The notes beneath the pieces were generated by a model. That model saw only the letters and a program-made list of their open reading frames with translations, was not told the origin of the DNA and did no database searches. From NCBI GenBank assembly GCA_028716705.1, contig JAQUPI010000017.1, forward strand, positions 1-32,555: 32,555 bases of DNA, written 5' to 3'. The stretch is from Candidatus Omnitrophota bacterium (GTDB lineage Bacteria; Omnitrophota; Gorgyraeia; Gygaellales; Profunditerraquicolaceae). The translations under genes were made by a program, and so were the position numbers. Each line of letters starts with the position of its first letter. Position 1 is the first letter of the stretch. Below, piece by piece: positions 26,424 through 32,555 of this stretch.

Positions 26424-28334
26424 CTAACCTTTTGTTTCTTTATCAGTTGAGGTATAGTATTTCCCGTAATACTTATAATGATAGTGGTAGCCGTAGCGCA
26501 TCTCTAGCTCGGGGGATATGTTGTTCAGGACCACTCCCTTTACTTGCGCTCCGGAATCTACCAGCTGCGTCTTTGCCCGGGCAAGGGCTGAACGGGCCGT
26601 TTTTCCCACTCTATAAACCAGGATAACGGCGTCGACTCGGGAGCTGAGGATGGTCGCATCGGCCACCGCCAGGACAGGAGGGGAATCTATCAGGATAAGG
26701 TCGAATCTCTCCTTAAGCTTCTCAAGAAGCGCCGCGGTATCCGAGCTGCTTAAGAGTTCCGACGGAAGCGAAGGCAAAGAACCGCTTGTCAATATACTCA
26801 GGTTGTCTAAACCCGGAAGCTTTAACGCCTCATCAAATCCCATCTCCCCCATGAGAATATCCGCGAAGGTCTTGATCGCGTCTTCGGGCTTGGACACGCC
26901 TCTTAATATGTTAGACAGCCCAGGGTCCCTCTTTAAACCGAATAAATTATGGATCACCGAACGGCGCATATCCGCGTCGATCAAAAGCGTGCGCTGGTTG
27001 CCCTGAGCCATGGCAATCGCTAAATTTGAAATGGTGATCGACTTTCCTTCCTCAGGCCCGGAGCTGCTGATCATTATCGTCTTACCCTTTGCTTCCTCTC
27101 TCTTGACCTCATTCTGGATGTTTGTCCTTAGCATCCTGTAAGACTCAAAGATCGGCGAAGTGCTGGAATAATGCACTACAAGCTGTTTTCTCAAATGCGA
27201 TAACTTTTCTTTGCCTTCTAATTTCTTAGGCAAAAACCTCCGGATGCCCTTTTTGTCGTCTTTGACCCTTAAATACGGTATGATGCCTAGCGCCGGAAGC
27301 TGCAGGAAATCTTCCACATCCTCGATCGTTCCTATGGAGGTATCCAATTGTTCCGATAAAAAAGCGCCGGTAAGCCCCAGCATCAGGCCGATAAGAGCGC
27401 CCAATAAATAATTAAAAGCCTTTTTCGGGCTTACGGGAAGATTGGGGGCAAGGGCCGGCTCCACCAAAGACACATCTTCGACTTTTTCCGATTCAGCGAT
27501 ACGCGCGCTTTCCAGTTTTGCCTTAAGCTCCCGGTATATGGCGTCGTTTATTTCGACTTCCCGCATAAGGCGGGCGTAGTTCAACTCCGTCTCAGGCAGG
27601 TCTTTCATTTGAAATCTTATTTCCTCTATCTGCTCATTTATATTTATTATATCCGGATGCCTTTCCGTATAGATCTTGGTAAGCTTGCTCTTTTCAGTTT
27701 CCAAGACGGATAATTTCTGCTGCAGGCCGACGGCGATCCCGGACGGGGCTTCCTTTTCTTTAAACCGCTTTAGGACATCCTCGGACCCCATAAGCTTTTT
27801 CTCCAGATCCGAAAGCTGGCCTTCGATAAACTCCCTGGTCTTGCGGGCCTGTTTACTGTTCTCCTTCAGGTTCTCCGAAATAAAAACTTCCGCTATCTTA
27901 TTGGCTAATTTCGCGGTAAGCACCCGGTCCTGCAATGTCGCGGTTATAACGATTATATTGGTGTCCGGCTCTATGCGCGTATCCACCGCTCCCTGAAGGG
28001 AACTGGCGATTTTGGTGACTTCTTCCGGATCGGGATCTATGCCCGCGATACCCAGCTGCCTTACCGCCTCTTCCAGGATGGTCAGGCTGTTTATGCTGCG
28101 CGCGTAGGAAAGCATCGGATCGCCTATAGGGCTGCCCGTCAACTCCAAAAGGAGTGTCCCTACGGATTGAAATTGGCGTATCATGATGGTAGCGCTGGCC
28201 TTATACAAAGGCGCGAGGGTGCGGGTGTACAAAATAGAACCCAAGAGGACGAATGAGAAAATAGTTGAAAGGACGGCCCGGCGCTTGATTATTATCTGCC
28301 AGTAATCCCTTAAGTTTAGTTCGTATTGCGGCAT
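26424..28334 (-). CDS. wzc: Wzz-like co-polymerase fused to tyrosine autokinase (Wzc/GumC type)
   Basis: This 636-residue inner-membrane protein controls chain length and export with Wza. It has a Wzz domain (LRDYWQIIIKRR at 8-19 and a first transmembrane helix at about 20-36). A periplasmic region follows with coiled-coil at about 160-285, then a second helix (about 305-326) after PVSPKKAF. The cytoplasmic BY-kinase has Walker A GPEEGKS (426-432), Walker A' LIDADMRR (451-458) and Walker B LILIDSPP (546-553). The tail is a tyrosine cluster (residues 614-627, eight Tyr), the normal autophosphorylation site. A stretch around 482-510 looks like a small insertion next to the nucleotide site. The start has a strong GGGGGAG site and its own promoter. 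Confidence 0.95.
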   Translation of the reverse strand: MPQYELNLRDYWQIIIKRRAVLSTIFSFVLLGSILYTRTLAPLYKASATIMIRQFQSVGTLLLELTGSPIGDPMLSYARSINSLTILEEAVRQLGIAGIDPDPEEVTKIASSLQGAVDTRIEPDTNIIVITATLQDRVLTAKLANKIAEVFISENLKENSKQARKTREFIEGQLSDLEKKLMGSEDVLKRFKEKEAPSGIAVGLQQKLSVLETEKSKLTKIYTERHPDIININEQIEEIRFQMKDLPETELNYARLMREVEINDAIYRELKAKLESARIAESEKVEDVSLVEPALAPNLPVSPKKAFNYLLGALIGLMLGLTGAFLSEQLDTSIGTIEDVEDFLQLPALGIIPYLRVKDDKKGIRRFLPKKLEGKEKLSHLRKQLVVHYSSTSPIFESYRMLRTNIQNEVKREEAKGKTIMISSSGPEEGKSITISNLAIAMAQGNQRTLLIDADMRRSVIHNLFGLKRDPGLSNILRGVSKPEDAIKTFADILMGEMGFDEALKLPGLDNLSILTSGSLPSLPSELLSSSDTAALLEKLKERFDLILIDSPPVLAVADATILSSRVDAVILVYRVGKTARSALARAKTQLVDSGAQVKGVVLNNISPELEMRYGYHYHYKYYGKYYTSTDKETKG

Positions 28335-28349
28335 CTTCTCCCCCGATAA

Positions 28350-28377
28350 ATTATATCGCTATTCTCTTACATTGCAA
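28350..28377 (-). promoter_or_regulatory. Internal sigma-70-like promoter before wzc
   Basis: In the 98-base gap between wza and wzc the minus strand shows TTGCAA (28377-28372), a 16-nt spacer and a perfect TATAAT (28355-28350). Transcription would begin near 28343, leaving about 9 nt before the ATG at 28334, just enough to keep a GGGGAG ribosome site. It would allow the co-polymerase/kinase and everything downstream to be transcribed apart from wza. Confidence 0.6.
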
Positions 28378-28432
28378 TGATTTTTAGCCGTCTTTCGCAT
28401 GATGAATTGATCATATAAGCGGCGGAGGCAGG

Positions 28433-29389
28433 CTATACGCCGCCCTTGCTGTGGACAACATGCTGAAGATGCCTGGCATTAAGCGTCTGCAGGTATTCAT
28501 TGATAGCGGGCTGGAATATTTCCAAGAAAGTATTGACGTTTCCAATAAAGGACTTGGGCACGTAGACTATATCGTTTGGCTTCAGGAATATGTTCTCCCT
28601 GAGCCTGCTTCCTTTTATGATCCGGGCAAAATTCACCCTTAACACTTCCGGCCTGGTCCTTACGTCCCCCCTTATTACCATTATGCTGTTTAAAACAGCG
28701 TACTTTGTGTATCCGCCGGCTGAGGCGACGACTTCCGTTATGGATGGAGGGCCGCCGAACTTATAAACTCCCGGAAGGAATATCTCTCCCAGGACAACGA
28801 TCTTATTCGCCTGTTCCCCGAAGCGCTTTATCATAACGGAAACCTCCGGCGCTTTCACATAGGCTTTCAACTTTTCCGTTATGCTCGCGTCTAACTGGGT
28901 AAGCGTCAGGCTCTCCGCTTTTAGATCGCCGATCAACGGGAAGGAGATCTTCCCGTCGGGCCGGACAATAACCTCGGGTTTAGATAAGTCGGGTATCTGC
29001 CAAACGGATATGTCCAGCACATCTCCCGGGTCTATATAATATTCTTTTTCAGGGTGTTCCTGCTCCTCTGCTGAGCCGGCCCCTTCAGCCGCCGGTTCTT
29101 GAGGGGCTTGCGCCGGTTTCTTTATTTCTATTTTTGGCGCGGTTTCCGGAGTTATGGCTTTTTGCGCCTGTTCCCGCGTCGCCGCCTCGAATTCCAGCCT
29201 GGGAGGGCCGATCAAGTCCAGCGCCTTTTCAAATTCGGAAGTCGCCTCCCTATAGCGGCCAAGCGAATAGAAATCTTTTCCCTGTTGGTAATGCATGAGC
29301 GCTTCCTGCCTGCTATCAATCCTTTCCTGGCCGCATAAACCGGTTATACCGGCCAGCGAAATGAGCAAAAACAAGGCTGCCGTCCTCAC
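28433..29389 (-). CDS. wza: Wza-family outer-membrane polysaccharide export protein with TPR-like N-terminus
   Basis: This 318-residue protein has a signal peptide (about 1-19), a TPR-like helical pair (27-60, EALMHYQQGKDFYSLGRYRE), a Pro/Ala/Glu-rich linker (about 70-115) and a polysaccharide export domain (YYIDPGDVLDISVW at 117-130, RPDGKISFPLIGDL at 143-156). One SLBB domain (IVVLGEIFLPGVYKF at 197-211, ITEVVASAGGYT at 217-228) precedes a C-terminal amphipathic-looking helix (about 282-310) that could form the outer-membrane pore. The GTG start at 29389 is supported by AGGAGGGG upstream and overlaps the previous stop as GTGA. No good lipobox is seen, unlike classic Wza. A 6-bp GC hairpin (28419-28443) straddles the stop codon and may act as a weak attenuator. 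Confidence 0.92.
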   Translation of the reverse strand: MRTAALFLLISLAGITGLCGQERIDSRQEALMHYQQGKDFYSLGRYREATSEFEKALDLIGPPRLEFEAATREQAQKAITPETAPKIEIKKPAQAPQEPAAEGAGSAEEQEHPEKEYYIDPGDVLDISVWQIPDLSKPEVIVRPDGKISFPLIGDLKAESLTLTQLDASITEKLKAYVKAPEVSVMIKRFGEQANKIVVLGEIFLPGVYKFGGPPSITEVVASAGGYTKYAVLNSIMVIRGDVRTRPEVLRVNFARIIKGSRLRENIFLKPNDIVYVPKSFIGNVNTFLEIFQPAINEYLQTLNARHLQHVVHSKGGV

Positions 29390-30321
29390 TGAGCCCCTCC
29401 TATCGGTGTCAAAAACACGTCTACTTTACCTCTCGATTTCCTGCCCGCCGGAACCTCTTCCAGCAGCGCGGGATGCGGGATCCCGGTTAAGCTTTCCTGT
29501 AAATCGGCATTCAGCGAAACCGCCTTACTCATTTCGTCGGCGATCCTGTTATGCTGCTGCCGTACCAGCGTTAACTCCGCCTCAAGAATGTCATATTTCA
29601 TCTTAAGGTCGGCGAATGCCCCCTCCGTCTGTCTCAACCGAGATTCCACGGTTTCTTTTTCCTGGGCCAAAGAAGCCAGTTCTTCCTTGATCCCGGAAAG
29701 CTCCTTGCGGTTGCCGGCCAACTCCAATTCTTTTTGCGCGAGTAGATTCGATACCTCAAGTAACTGGTTTTTCAATGTGTCACGAAGAACGTCAGCGTTA
29801 TTCAGGTCCTGCGTCTTCTGTTTTAATTCCTGCTCCCTGGAGATAAGGGTGCTCCTGACATTGGAAAGCTCCGCCTGCAGGGCCTCATCCCGCGAAACGG
29901 CCGTAAGCGTTTCCTTTTTTACCATATCCAACTCCGCCCTCGTCCTGCTTAATTCCTCTTGTAGTGAATTTTTATAAGAGTTAAGGTTTTCCATCTGCTT
30001 GTCGAGGAACTCGTTAGCCTGGCTTAATGCCGCTAATTTATCTTCCGCTTCCTGTAATTGTTCTGTCTCGGCCGGCTTTGAAGGTTCGCCCAGCCTGGCC
30101 TGGACTATTTTGAGTTCGGCATTGAGTTGCGTTATCTGCTCGCTGTAGGACTTGATCTTTTCAAGCTCCTTCGACAAAGACGCGTTTTCCAGCCTTAATC
30201 TCACCAGCGCCGACCTGGCAGCCGCTTTTGAGCGGGAATTATCATAAGCTATAAGGACCGTTACAGTTAGGGTTACGAATAATATGAAAAGAGTTGACTT
30301 GACGAGCCATTCTTTTAACAT
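29386..30321 (-). CDS. Inner-membrane coiled-coil protein, first gene of the polysaccharide operon
   Basis: I do not recognise a family. The 311-residue protein has a short cytoplasmic start, one transmembrane helix (about 8-26), a long continuous coiled coil rich in Glu, Lys, Gln and Leu (about 35-275) and a short Gly/Pro tail. With the basic N-terminus inside, the coiled coil would reach into the periplasm. The ATG at 30321 is used because the operon promoter lies between it and an upstream in-frame TTG at 30375. Its stop overlaps the wza GTG as GTGA, which argues for a structural or assembly role with Wza and Wzc, perhaps as a periplasmic spacer or scaffold. That role is inference. Confidence 0.82.
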   Translation of the reverse strand: MLKEWLVKSTLFILFVTLTVTVLIAYDNSRSKAAARSALVRLRLENASLSKELEKIKSYSEQITQLNAELKIVQARLGEPSKPAETEQLQEAEDKLAALSQANEFLDKQMENLNSYKNSLQEELSRTRAELDMVKKETLTAVSRDEALQAELSNVRSTLISREQELKQKTQDLNNADVLRDTLKNQLLEVSNLLAQKELELAGNRKELSGIKEELASLAQEKETVESRLRQTEGAFADLKMKYDILEAELTLVRQQHNRIADEMSKAVSLNADLQESLTGIPHPALLEEVPAGRKSRGKVDVFLTPIGGAQ

Positions 30322-30337
30322 ATCAGCTAGCTTTTTT

Positions 30338-30366
30338 AATTTACTCTTTTCTCGCGTTATTGTCAA
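30338..30366 (-). promoter_or_regulatory. Main promoter of the polysaccharide operon
   Basis: On the minus strand a perfect TTGACA (30366-30361), a 17-nt spacer and TAAATT (30343-30338, 4 of 6) form a good sigma-70-like promoter. The start point would be near 30331, about 10 nt before the ATG at 30321. It lies directly after the hairpin terminator of the upstream gene, as expected for the head of a new transcription unit. Confidence 0.75.
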
Positions 30367-30374
30367 GGGGAACA

Positions 30375-30419
30375 AAAATTAACCCCGCATCATGATTGTG
30401 AAGGTGCGGGGTTAATTTT
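30375..30419 (-). terminator. Hairpin terminator after the MscS-like gene
   Basis: AAAATTAACCCCGCA (30375-30389) and TGCGGGGTTAATTTT (30405-30419) are perfect complements over 15 bp around a 15-nt loop. On the minus strand the GC core is followed by TTAATTTTTGTT, a fair U-tract, so it should end transcription from the MscS-like gene 13 nt after its stop. The A/T flanks are symmetrical, so it could also work on the plus strand, but no plus-strand gene is near. Confidence 0.85.
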
Positions 30420-30432
30420 GTTTTTAGCCGTT

Positions 30433-31113
30433 TTATTTCTTTGATTTTACGCTTTCGATAAGTTCGGAAACGAATTTTCCGGCGATCTCACGGCATCCGA
30501 GGCCGAAGGCTAAAGCCAATCCCAGGCCCAAAGAGGCCAAAAGAATGCTTATTATCAGTTCAATTATCTTAGCGGCTATACCAAGCTGCTCCAGGGCTAT
30601 GGCTATGGCAAAAACAACTACCACCACCTCCACAAGTTTACTCAAAAGCTTTGACTGGGCAAGGCCGGCATTATTAGCCGCGGTTTTTACTATATTGCTT
30701 AACAGCGTCGCGATGAACATACCGAGTATAAGGATAAATACCGCGGCGATGATATTCGGGACATAGAGCACGATCCTGTTCAGTAGATCGGCGGCAACGG
30801 TAAGGCCGATGGCGTTTATAGCCACGACGAATGTGATCAGCAATACCAGCCAATAGCAGATTATCCCCATCAACTCGGAAAGCGTGTAGCTGATGCCTCC
30901 TTTTGCGAGCATGTTGTCCAGGTCGATACGTTCGGATAGCTGGTCGAGCTTTAAGATCTTCAAGACTCTTACCACTAACGTTTTGATGATCTTGGCAATA
31001 ATCCAGCCGACAATGAGGATGAGGACCACCAGCAGCAAATTGATCATGAACTGGCCGATCTGAACGAGGACTGTCTTGGCCGGGTCTAACAAAACCAACT
31101 GCCAATTACTCAT
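30433..31113 (-). CDS. Small MscS-related membrane protein (conserved TM-helix family)
   Basis: This 226-residue protein has about five transmembrane segments. Its final helix is followed by GLGLALAFGLGCREIAGKFVSELI, the pore-helix-like signature of the conserved TM-helix proteins related to mechanosensitive channels of small conductance. The large cytoplasmic MscS beta and vestibule domains are absent, so gating is uncertain. The ATG at 31113 has a strong AAGGAGGTG ribosome site. It has its own promoter and terminator, so it is a separate unit from the polysaccharide operon. Confidence 0.85.
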   Translation of the reverse strand: MSNWQLVLLDPAKTVLVQIGQFMINLLLVVLILIVGWIIAKIIKTLVVRVLKILKLDQLSERIDLDNMLAKGGISYTLSELMGIICYWLVLLITFVVAINAIGLTVAADLLNRIVLYVPNIIAAVFILILGMFIATLLSNIVKTAANNAGLAQSKLLSKLVEVVVVVFAIAIALEQLGIAAKIIELIISILLASLGLGLALAFGLGCREIAGKFVSELIESVKSKK

Positions 31114-31168
31114 CTTCCACCTCCTTTGCCGCGAAACACTTTGTTCCGCGTCCTGTTAATTTTCTATA

Positions 31169-31197
31169 ACTCTATCATAAATATTGAGTTATGTCAA
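31169..31197 (-). promoter_or_regulatory. Promoter of the MscS-like gene
   Basis: The minus strand reads TTGACA (31197-31192), a 17-nt spacer ending in TGA, and TAGAGT (31174-31169), an extended -10 with 4 of 6 matches. The predicted start near 31162 gives a leader of about 50 nt with a strong Shine-Dalgarno before the ATG at 31113. Confidence 0.7.
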
Positions 31198-31215
31198 GGA
31201 AAAAAACGGAACCAG

Positions 31216-31998
31216 TCAAAAGTTAAGCGTCATTCCGTCATAGGCAGCAACGACTTCAATACCCAGCCTTGAAGATAATTCCAACGCTTGTATCTGGGGT
31301 TTAGCCCTGAGCATTGTCATCCCGAAATGCGTGAGTATCGCTTTTTTCGGCCTGATGCCGCTTATAATGGATTCGACATCCGCGAGGCAAAGATGGTCAA
31401 TACCTGCCCTCGGCTCAAAGAATACGACGCAGATGATCAGGATGTCGGTTTTATAAAAATTCTCTAATTCCCTGAAGTATCTTGTGTCGGTAAGCAATGA
31501 TACGCTGGTATTTCTTATGTTAAATTTCAAGCCGTAGGTGATCACCGGATGCGCGTGCCTCATGGAAGTGCTGAATTCGAAATTCCCGGCGGCATATGTT
31601 CTTTCGGCTTCCAATACCTCTATTTTCTCCACCAGCGCCCTGGCGTGTTTTAGGACTACCGGGTCTTCGTTGATGGCGTCCTCCGGGCAAAACAAAACGC
31701 CCCTTTTTTTAAAGCCGCCCTCTGTCATCGCCTCAATCATTACATTAACGTCGTTTGAATGGTCCAGGTGCCGGTGCGTAAGGATAACGGCGTCTAACTT
31801 ACCCGGGTCAAGTTTCGGGCGGCTCGCGGCGCAGCGCACAAGGCTTCCCGGCCCCGGGTCTACCAATACGTTTGTGCCTTTCGAGCTGATCCATATCCCT
31901 CCCGACGCGCGCATTTGCTTTATCATCACGAACCGCGCGCCGGCGGTGCCGAGAAATTTTATAAAATCCTGCTCCCTGCCTTTTGATCTTTTAGTCAT
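31216..31998 (-). CDS. MBL-fold metallohydrolase
   Basis: This 260-residue metallo-beta-lactamase-fold protein opens with FLGTAGARF (15-23), as in the PhnP/RNase Z-like phosphodiesterase branch. It carries the metal motif THRHLDH (74-80), further His in RHAH (147-150), LLTDTRY with D171, and THFG with H224. All ligands for a two-metal site appear present. The substrate is not evident; nucleic-acid or cyclic-phosphate phosphodiesterase activity fits the branch. It overlaps the NYN gene by 8 nt, so the two are likely co-expressed, and an RNA-related role would agree with that neighbour. Confidence 0.85.
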   Translation of the reverse strand: MTKRSKGREQDFIKFLGTAGARFVMIKQMRASGGIWISSKGTNVLVDPGPGSLVRCAASRPKLDPGKLDAVILTHRHLDHSNDVNVMIEAMTEGGFKKRGVLFCPEDAINEDPVVLKHARALVEKIEVLEAERTYAAGNFEFSTSMRHAHPVITYGLKFNIRNTSVSLLTDTRYFRELENFYKTDILIICVVFFEPRAGIDHLCLADVESIISGIRPKKAILTHFGMTMLRAKPQIQALELSSRLGIEVVAAYDGMTLNF

Positions 31999-32479
31999 TT
32001 CGCTTATCGATCCAAAGCCTTTTTAATTCCTTGTTTATCTGGCTGACCTGGCTGTAGTTCAATTCCGCCTTTATCAAGTCTTCTTTTGTATCCTTCTTCT
32101 TTTGCTCAGGATTGATGAATTCTCCGGCCCCGAGGGATACCGCGCCTGCCGCCTTAGCGTAAAATTTTATCTCCCGGTCATCCGAGACTACCACGGTCTC
32201 CCGCGGGTTCCCGGCCGCGTCAAGCATCTTTTTGATCCTGGCGTCCGCGGATTCTTCCCCGGAAAATATAACTTCGATTTTTTCCTCATTTATTTTTTGA
32301 AGCGGAGTTCCGGGGTATCCGTCAAAAACAAGGATCACCTTGTTCTTGAGCTTTCCGTGTAATTTGCGCTCTTTTATGAAACCGAGCAGGGCGCTTACAG
32401 GGCCCTGCTTTCTACGGGTGGAGGGGAATGTGGTGTGGTTTATGATATTGTATGCGTCGATGACGTACTGTAAGGGCAT
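31991..32479 (-). CDS. YacP-like NYN-domain ribonuclease
   Basis: This 162-residue protein matches the NYN/PIN-like nuclease family of B. subtilis YacP (Rae1). It shows YVIDAYNII (5-13) with D8 and N11, VFDGYPGTP (51-59), ADARIKKML (78-86) and VVVSDDREIKFYA (97-109), the set of acidic residues expected in the metal site. Length is normal. A good GGGAGG site lies 8 nt before the ATG at 32479. YacP cuts mRNA on ribosomes in B. subtilis, but a role here is by family only. Nothing links it to the polysaccharide genes except position. Confidence 0.88.
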   Translation of the reverse strand: MPLQYVIDAYNIINHTTFPSTRRKQGPVSALLGFIKERKLHGKLKNKVILVFDGYPGTPLQKINEEKIEVIFSGEESADARIKKMLDAAGNPRETVVVSDDREIKFYAKAAGAVSLGAGEFINPEQKKKDTKEDLIKAELNYSQVSQINKELKRLWIDKRND

Positions 32480-32555
32480 AGAGAATGCCTCCCGCTAATC
32501 CCAAAACCAGTATGAAGGAAAAGGACACCAGTGACATCGCGAAGGCCATGTCCTT
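32412..32555 (-). CDS. Possible 3' end of a small membrane protein, cut by the window end
   Basis: A minus-strand frame is open from the window edge to a TAG at 32412. Its first part is one hydrophobic helix (MSLVSFSFILVLGLAGGILY) and then it turns basic (VRHRR). This looks like the last transmembrane segment of a small membrane protein. It overlaps the NYN gene by 68 nt, which is more than other overlaps here, so the tail may be chance reading. Nothing identifies the family. Confidence 0.3.
   Translation of the reverse strand, partial: KDMAFAMSLVSFSFILVLGLAGGILYALTVRHRRIQYHKPHHIPLHP

Noticed and set aside
28419-28443. 6-bp GC hairpin over the wza stop codon as a terminator
   Set aside because: No U-tract follows on the minus strand and the stem is short; at most a weak attenuator.
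30322-30375. TTG start at 30375 for the coiled-coil protein
   Set aside because: The operon promoter lies between 30338 and 30366, so a transcript from it would not contain that TTG.
31198-31215. T-rich run after the MBL gene as a terminator
   Set aside because: There is a T7 tract on the minus strand but no GC hairpin before it; it overlaps the region just upstream of the next promoter.
32512-32555. Plus-strand ATG with a charged start (MKEKDTSDIAK)
   Set aside because: No ribosome site, and the opposite strand reads as a clean hydrophobic helix, whose complement tends to look charged.
1-32555. CRISPR arrays, tRNA or rRNA genes, intact insertion sequences
   Set aside because: None seen on reading both strands; the only repeat structure with support is the 810-865 element.

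Overview
The window is a single-strand block. Every gene I can support is read from the minus strand, so transcription runs from high to low coordinates. It is one large Gram-negative, Wzx/Wzy-type exopolysaccharide or capsule locus, preceded by three housekeeping-like genes. The wza/wzc export genes and the signal-peptide and periplasmic proteins imply two membranes. The mosaic of methyltransferases, asparagine synthase, NodU-type carbamoyltransferase and an ExeA/XrtA-type ATPase resembles the long surface-polysaccharide clusters of uncultivated bacteria such as Omnitrophota and other PVC relatives. That taxonomic guess is inference and no marker gene here proves it. The first 16 bases are the end of an Illumina adapter, so the left edge is an assembly end in metagenomic or other short-read data.

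Layout in order of transcription. (1) 32555-31216: the end of a possible membrane ORF, a YacP-like NYN RNase and an MBL-fold hydrolase. (2) 31113-30433: a small MscS-related membrane protein with its own promoter (-35 at 31192-31197) and a strong hairpin terminator (30375-30419). (3) 30321-26424: the export module, beginning just after a clear sigma-70 promoter (30338-30366). It holds a coiled-coil inner-membrane protein, Wza and a Wzz-tyrosine-kinase fusion with its own internal promoter. (4) 26400-22893: an unknown two-helix membrane protein, a membrane-bound PHP-type hydrolase interrupted by a transmembrane hairpin, and a Wzy/ligase. (5) 22883-21285: a geranylgeranyl-reductase-family flavoprotein and a decayed methyltransferase. 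(6) 21292-7828: the assembly core, with a NodZ-like putative fucosyltransferase, a DUF268 protein, several methyltransferases, the Wzx flippase, five GT4 glycosyltransferases and an 846-residue GT2-methyltransferase-GT2 fusion. (7) 7840-873: the modification and precursor module, with asparagine synthase, carbamoyltransferase, a GT2, gmd, fcl and a PglC-like initiating phosphoglycosyl transferase. (8) 865-17: an inverted-repeat element and an ExeA-like ATPase cut by the contig end.

How the genes fit together (inference from families). Gmd and Fcl make GDP-L-fucose. The phosphoglycosyl transferase loads the first sugar onto undecaprenyl phosphate. About nine glycosyltransferase domains build a long repeat unit, which is decorated by methylation, carbamoylation and possibly amidation. 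Wzx flips it, Wzy polymerises it, and Wzc and Wza control chain length and export it. Most neighbours overlap by 1-20 nt or sit within a few bases, often as ATGA, GTGA or TAATG, so about 29 kb looks like one translationally coupled operon. No GDP-mannose pyrophosphorylase, phosphomannomutase or exosortase is visible.

The least explained genes are the split PHP protein with its two-helix neighbour, the coiled-coil protein that opens the operon, and the isoprenoid-reductase-like flavoprotein. The only gap over 300 bases without an intact gene is 21293-21698, and it holds the methyltransferase remnant. I saw no tRNA, rRNA, CRISPR array or intact insertion sequence.
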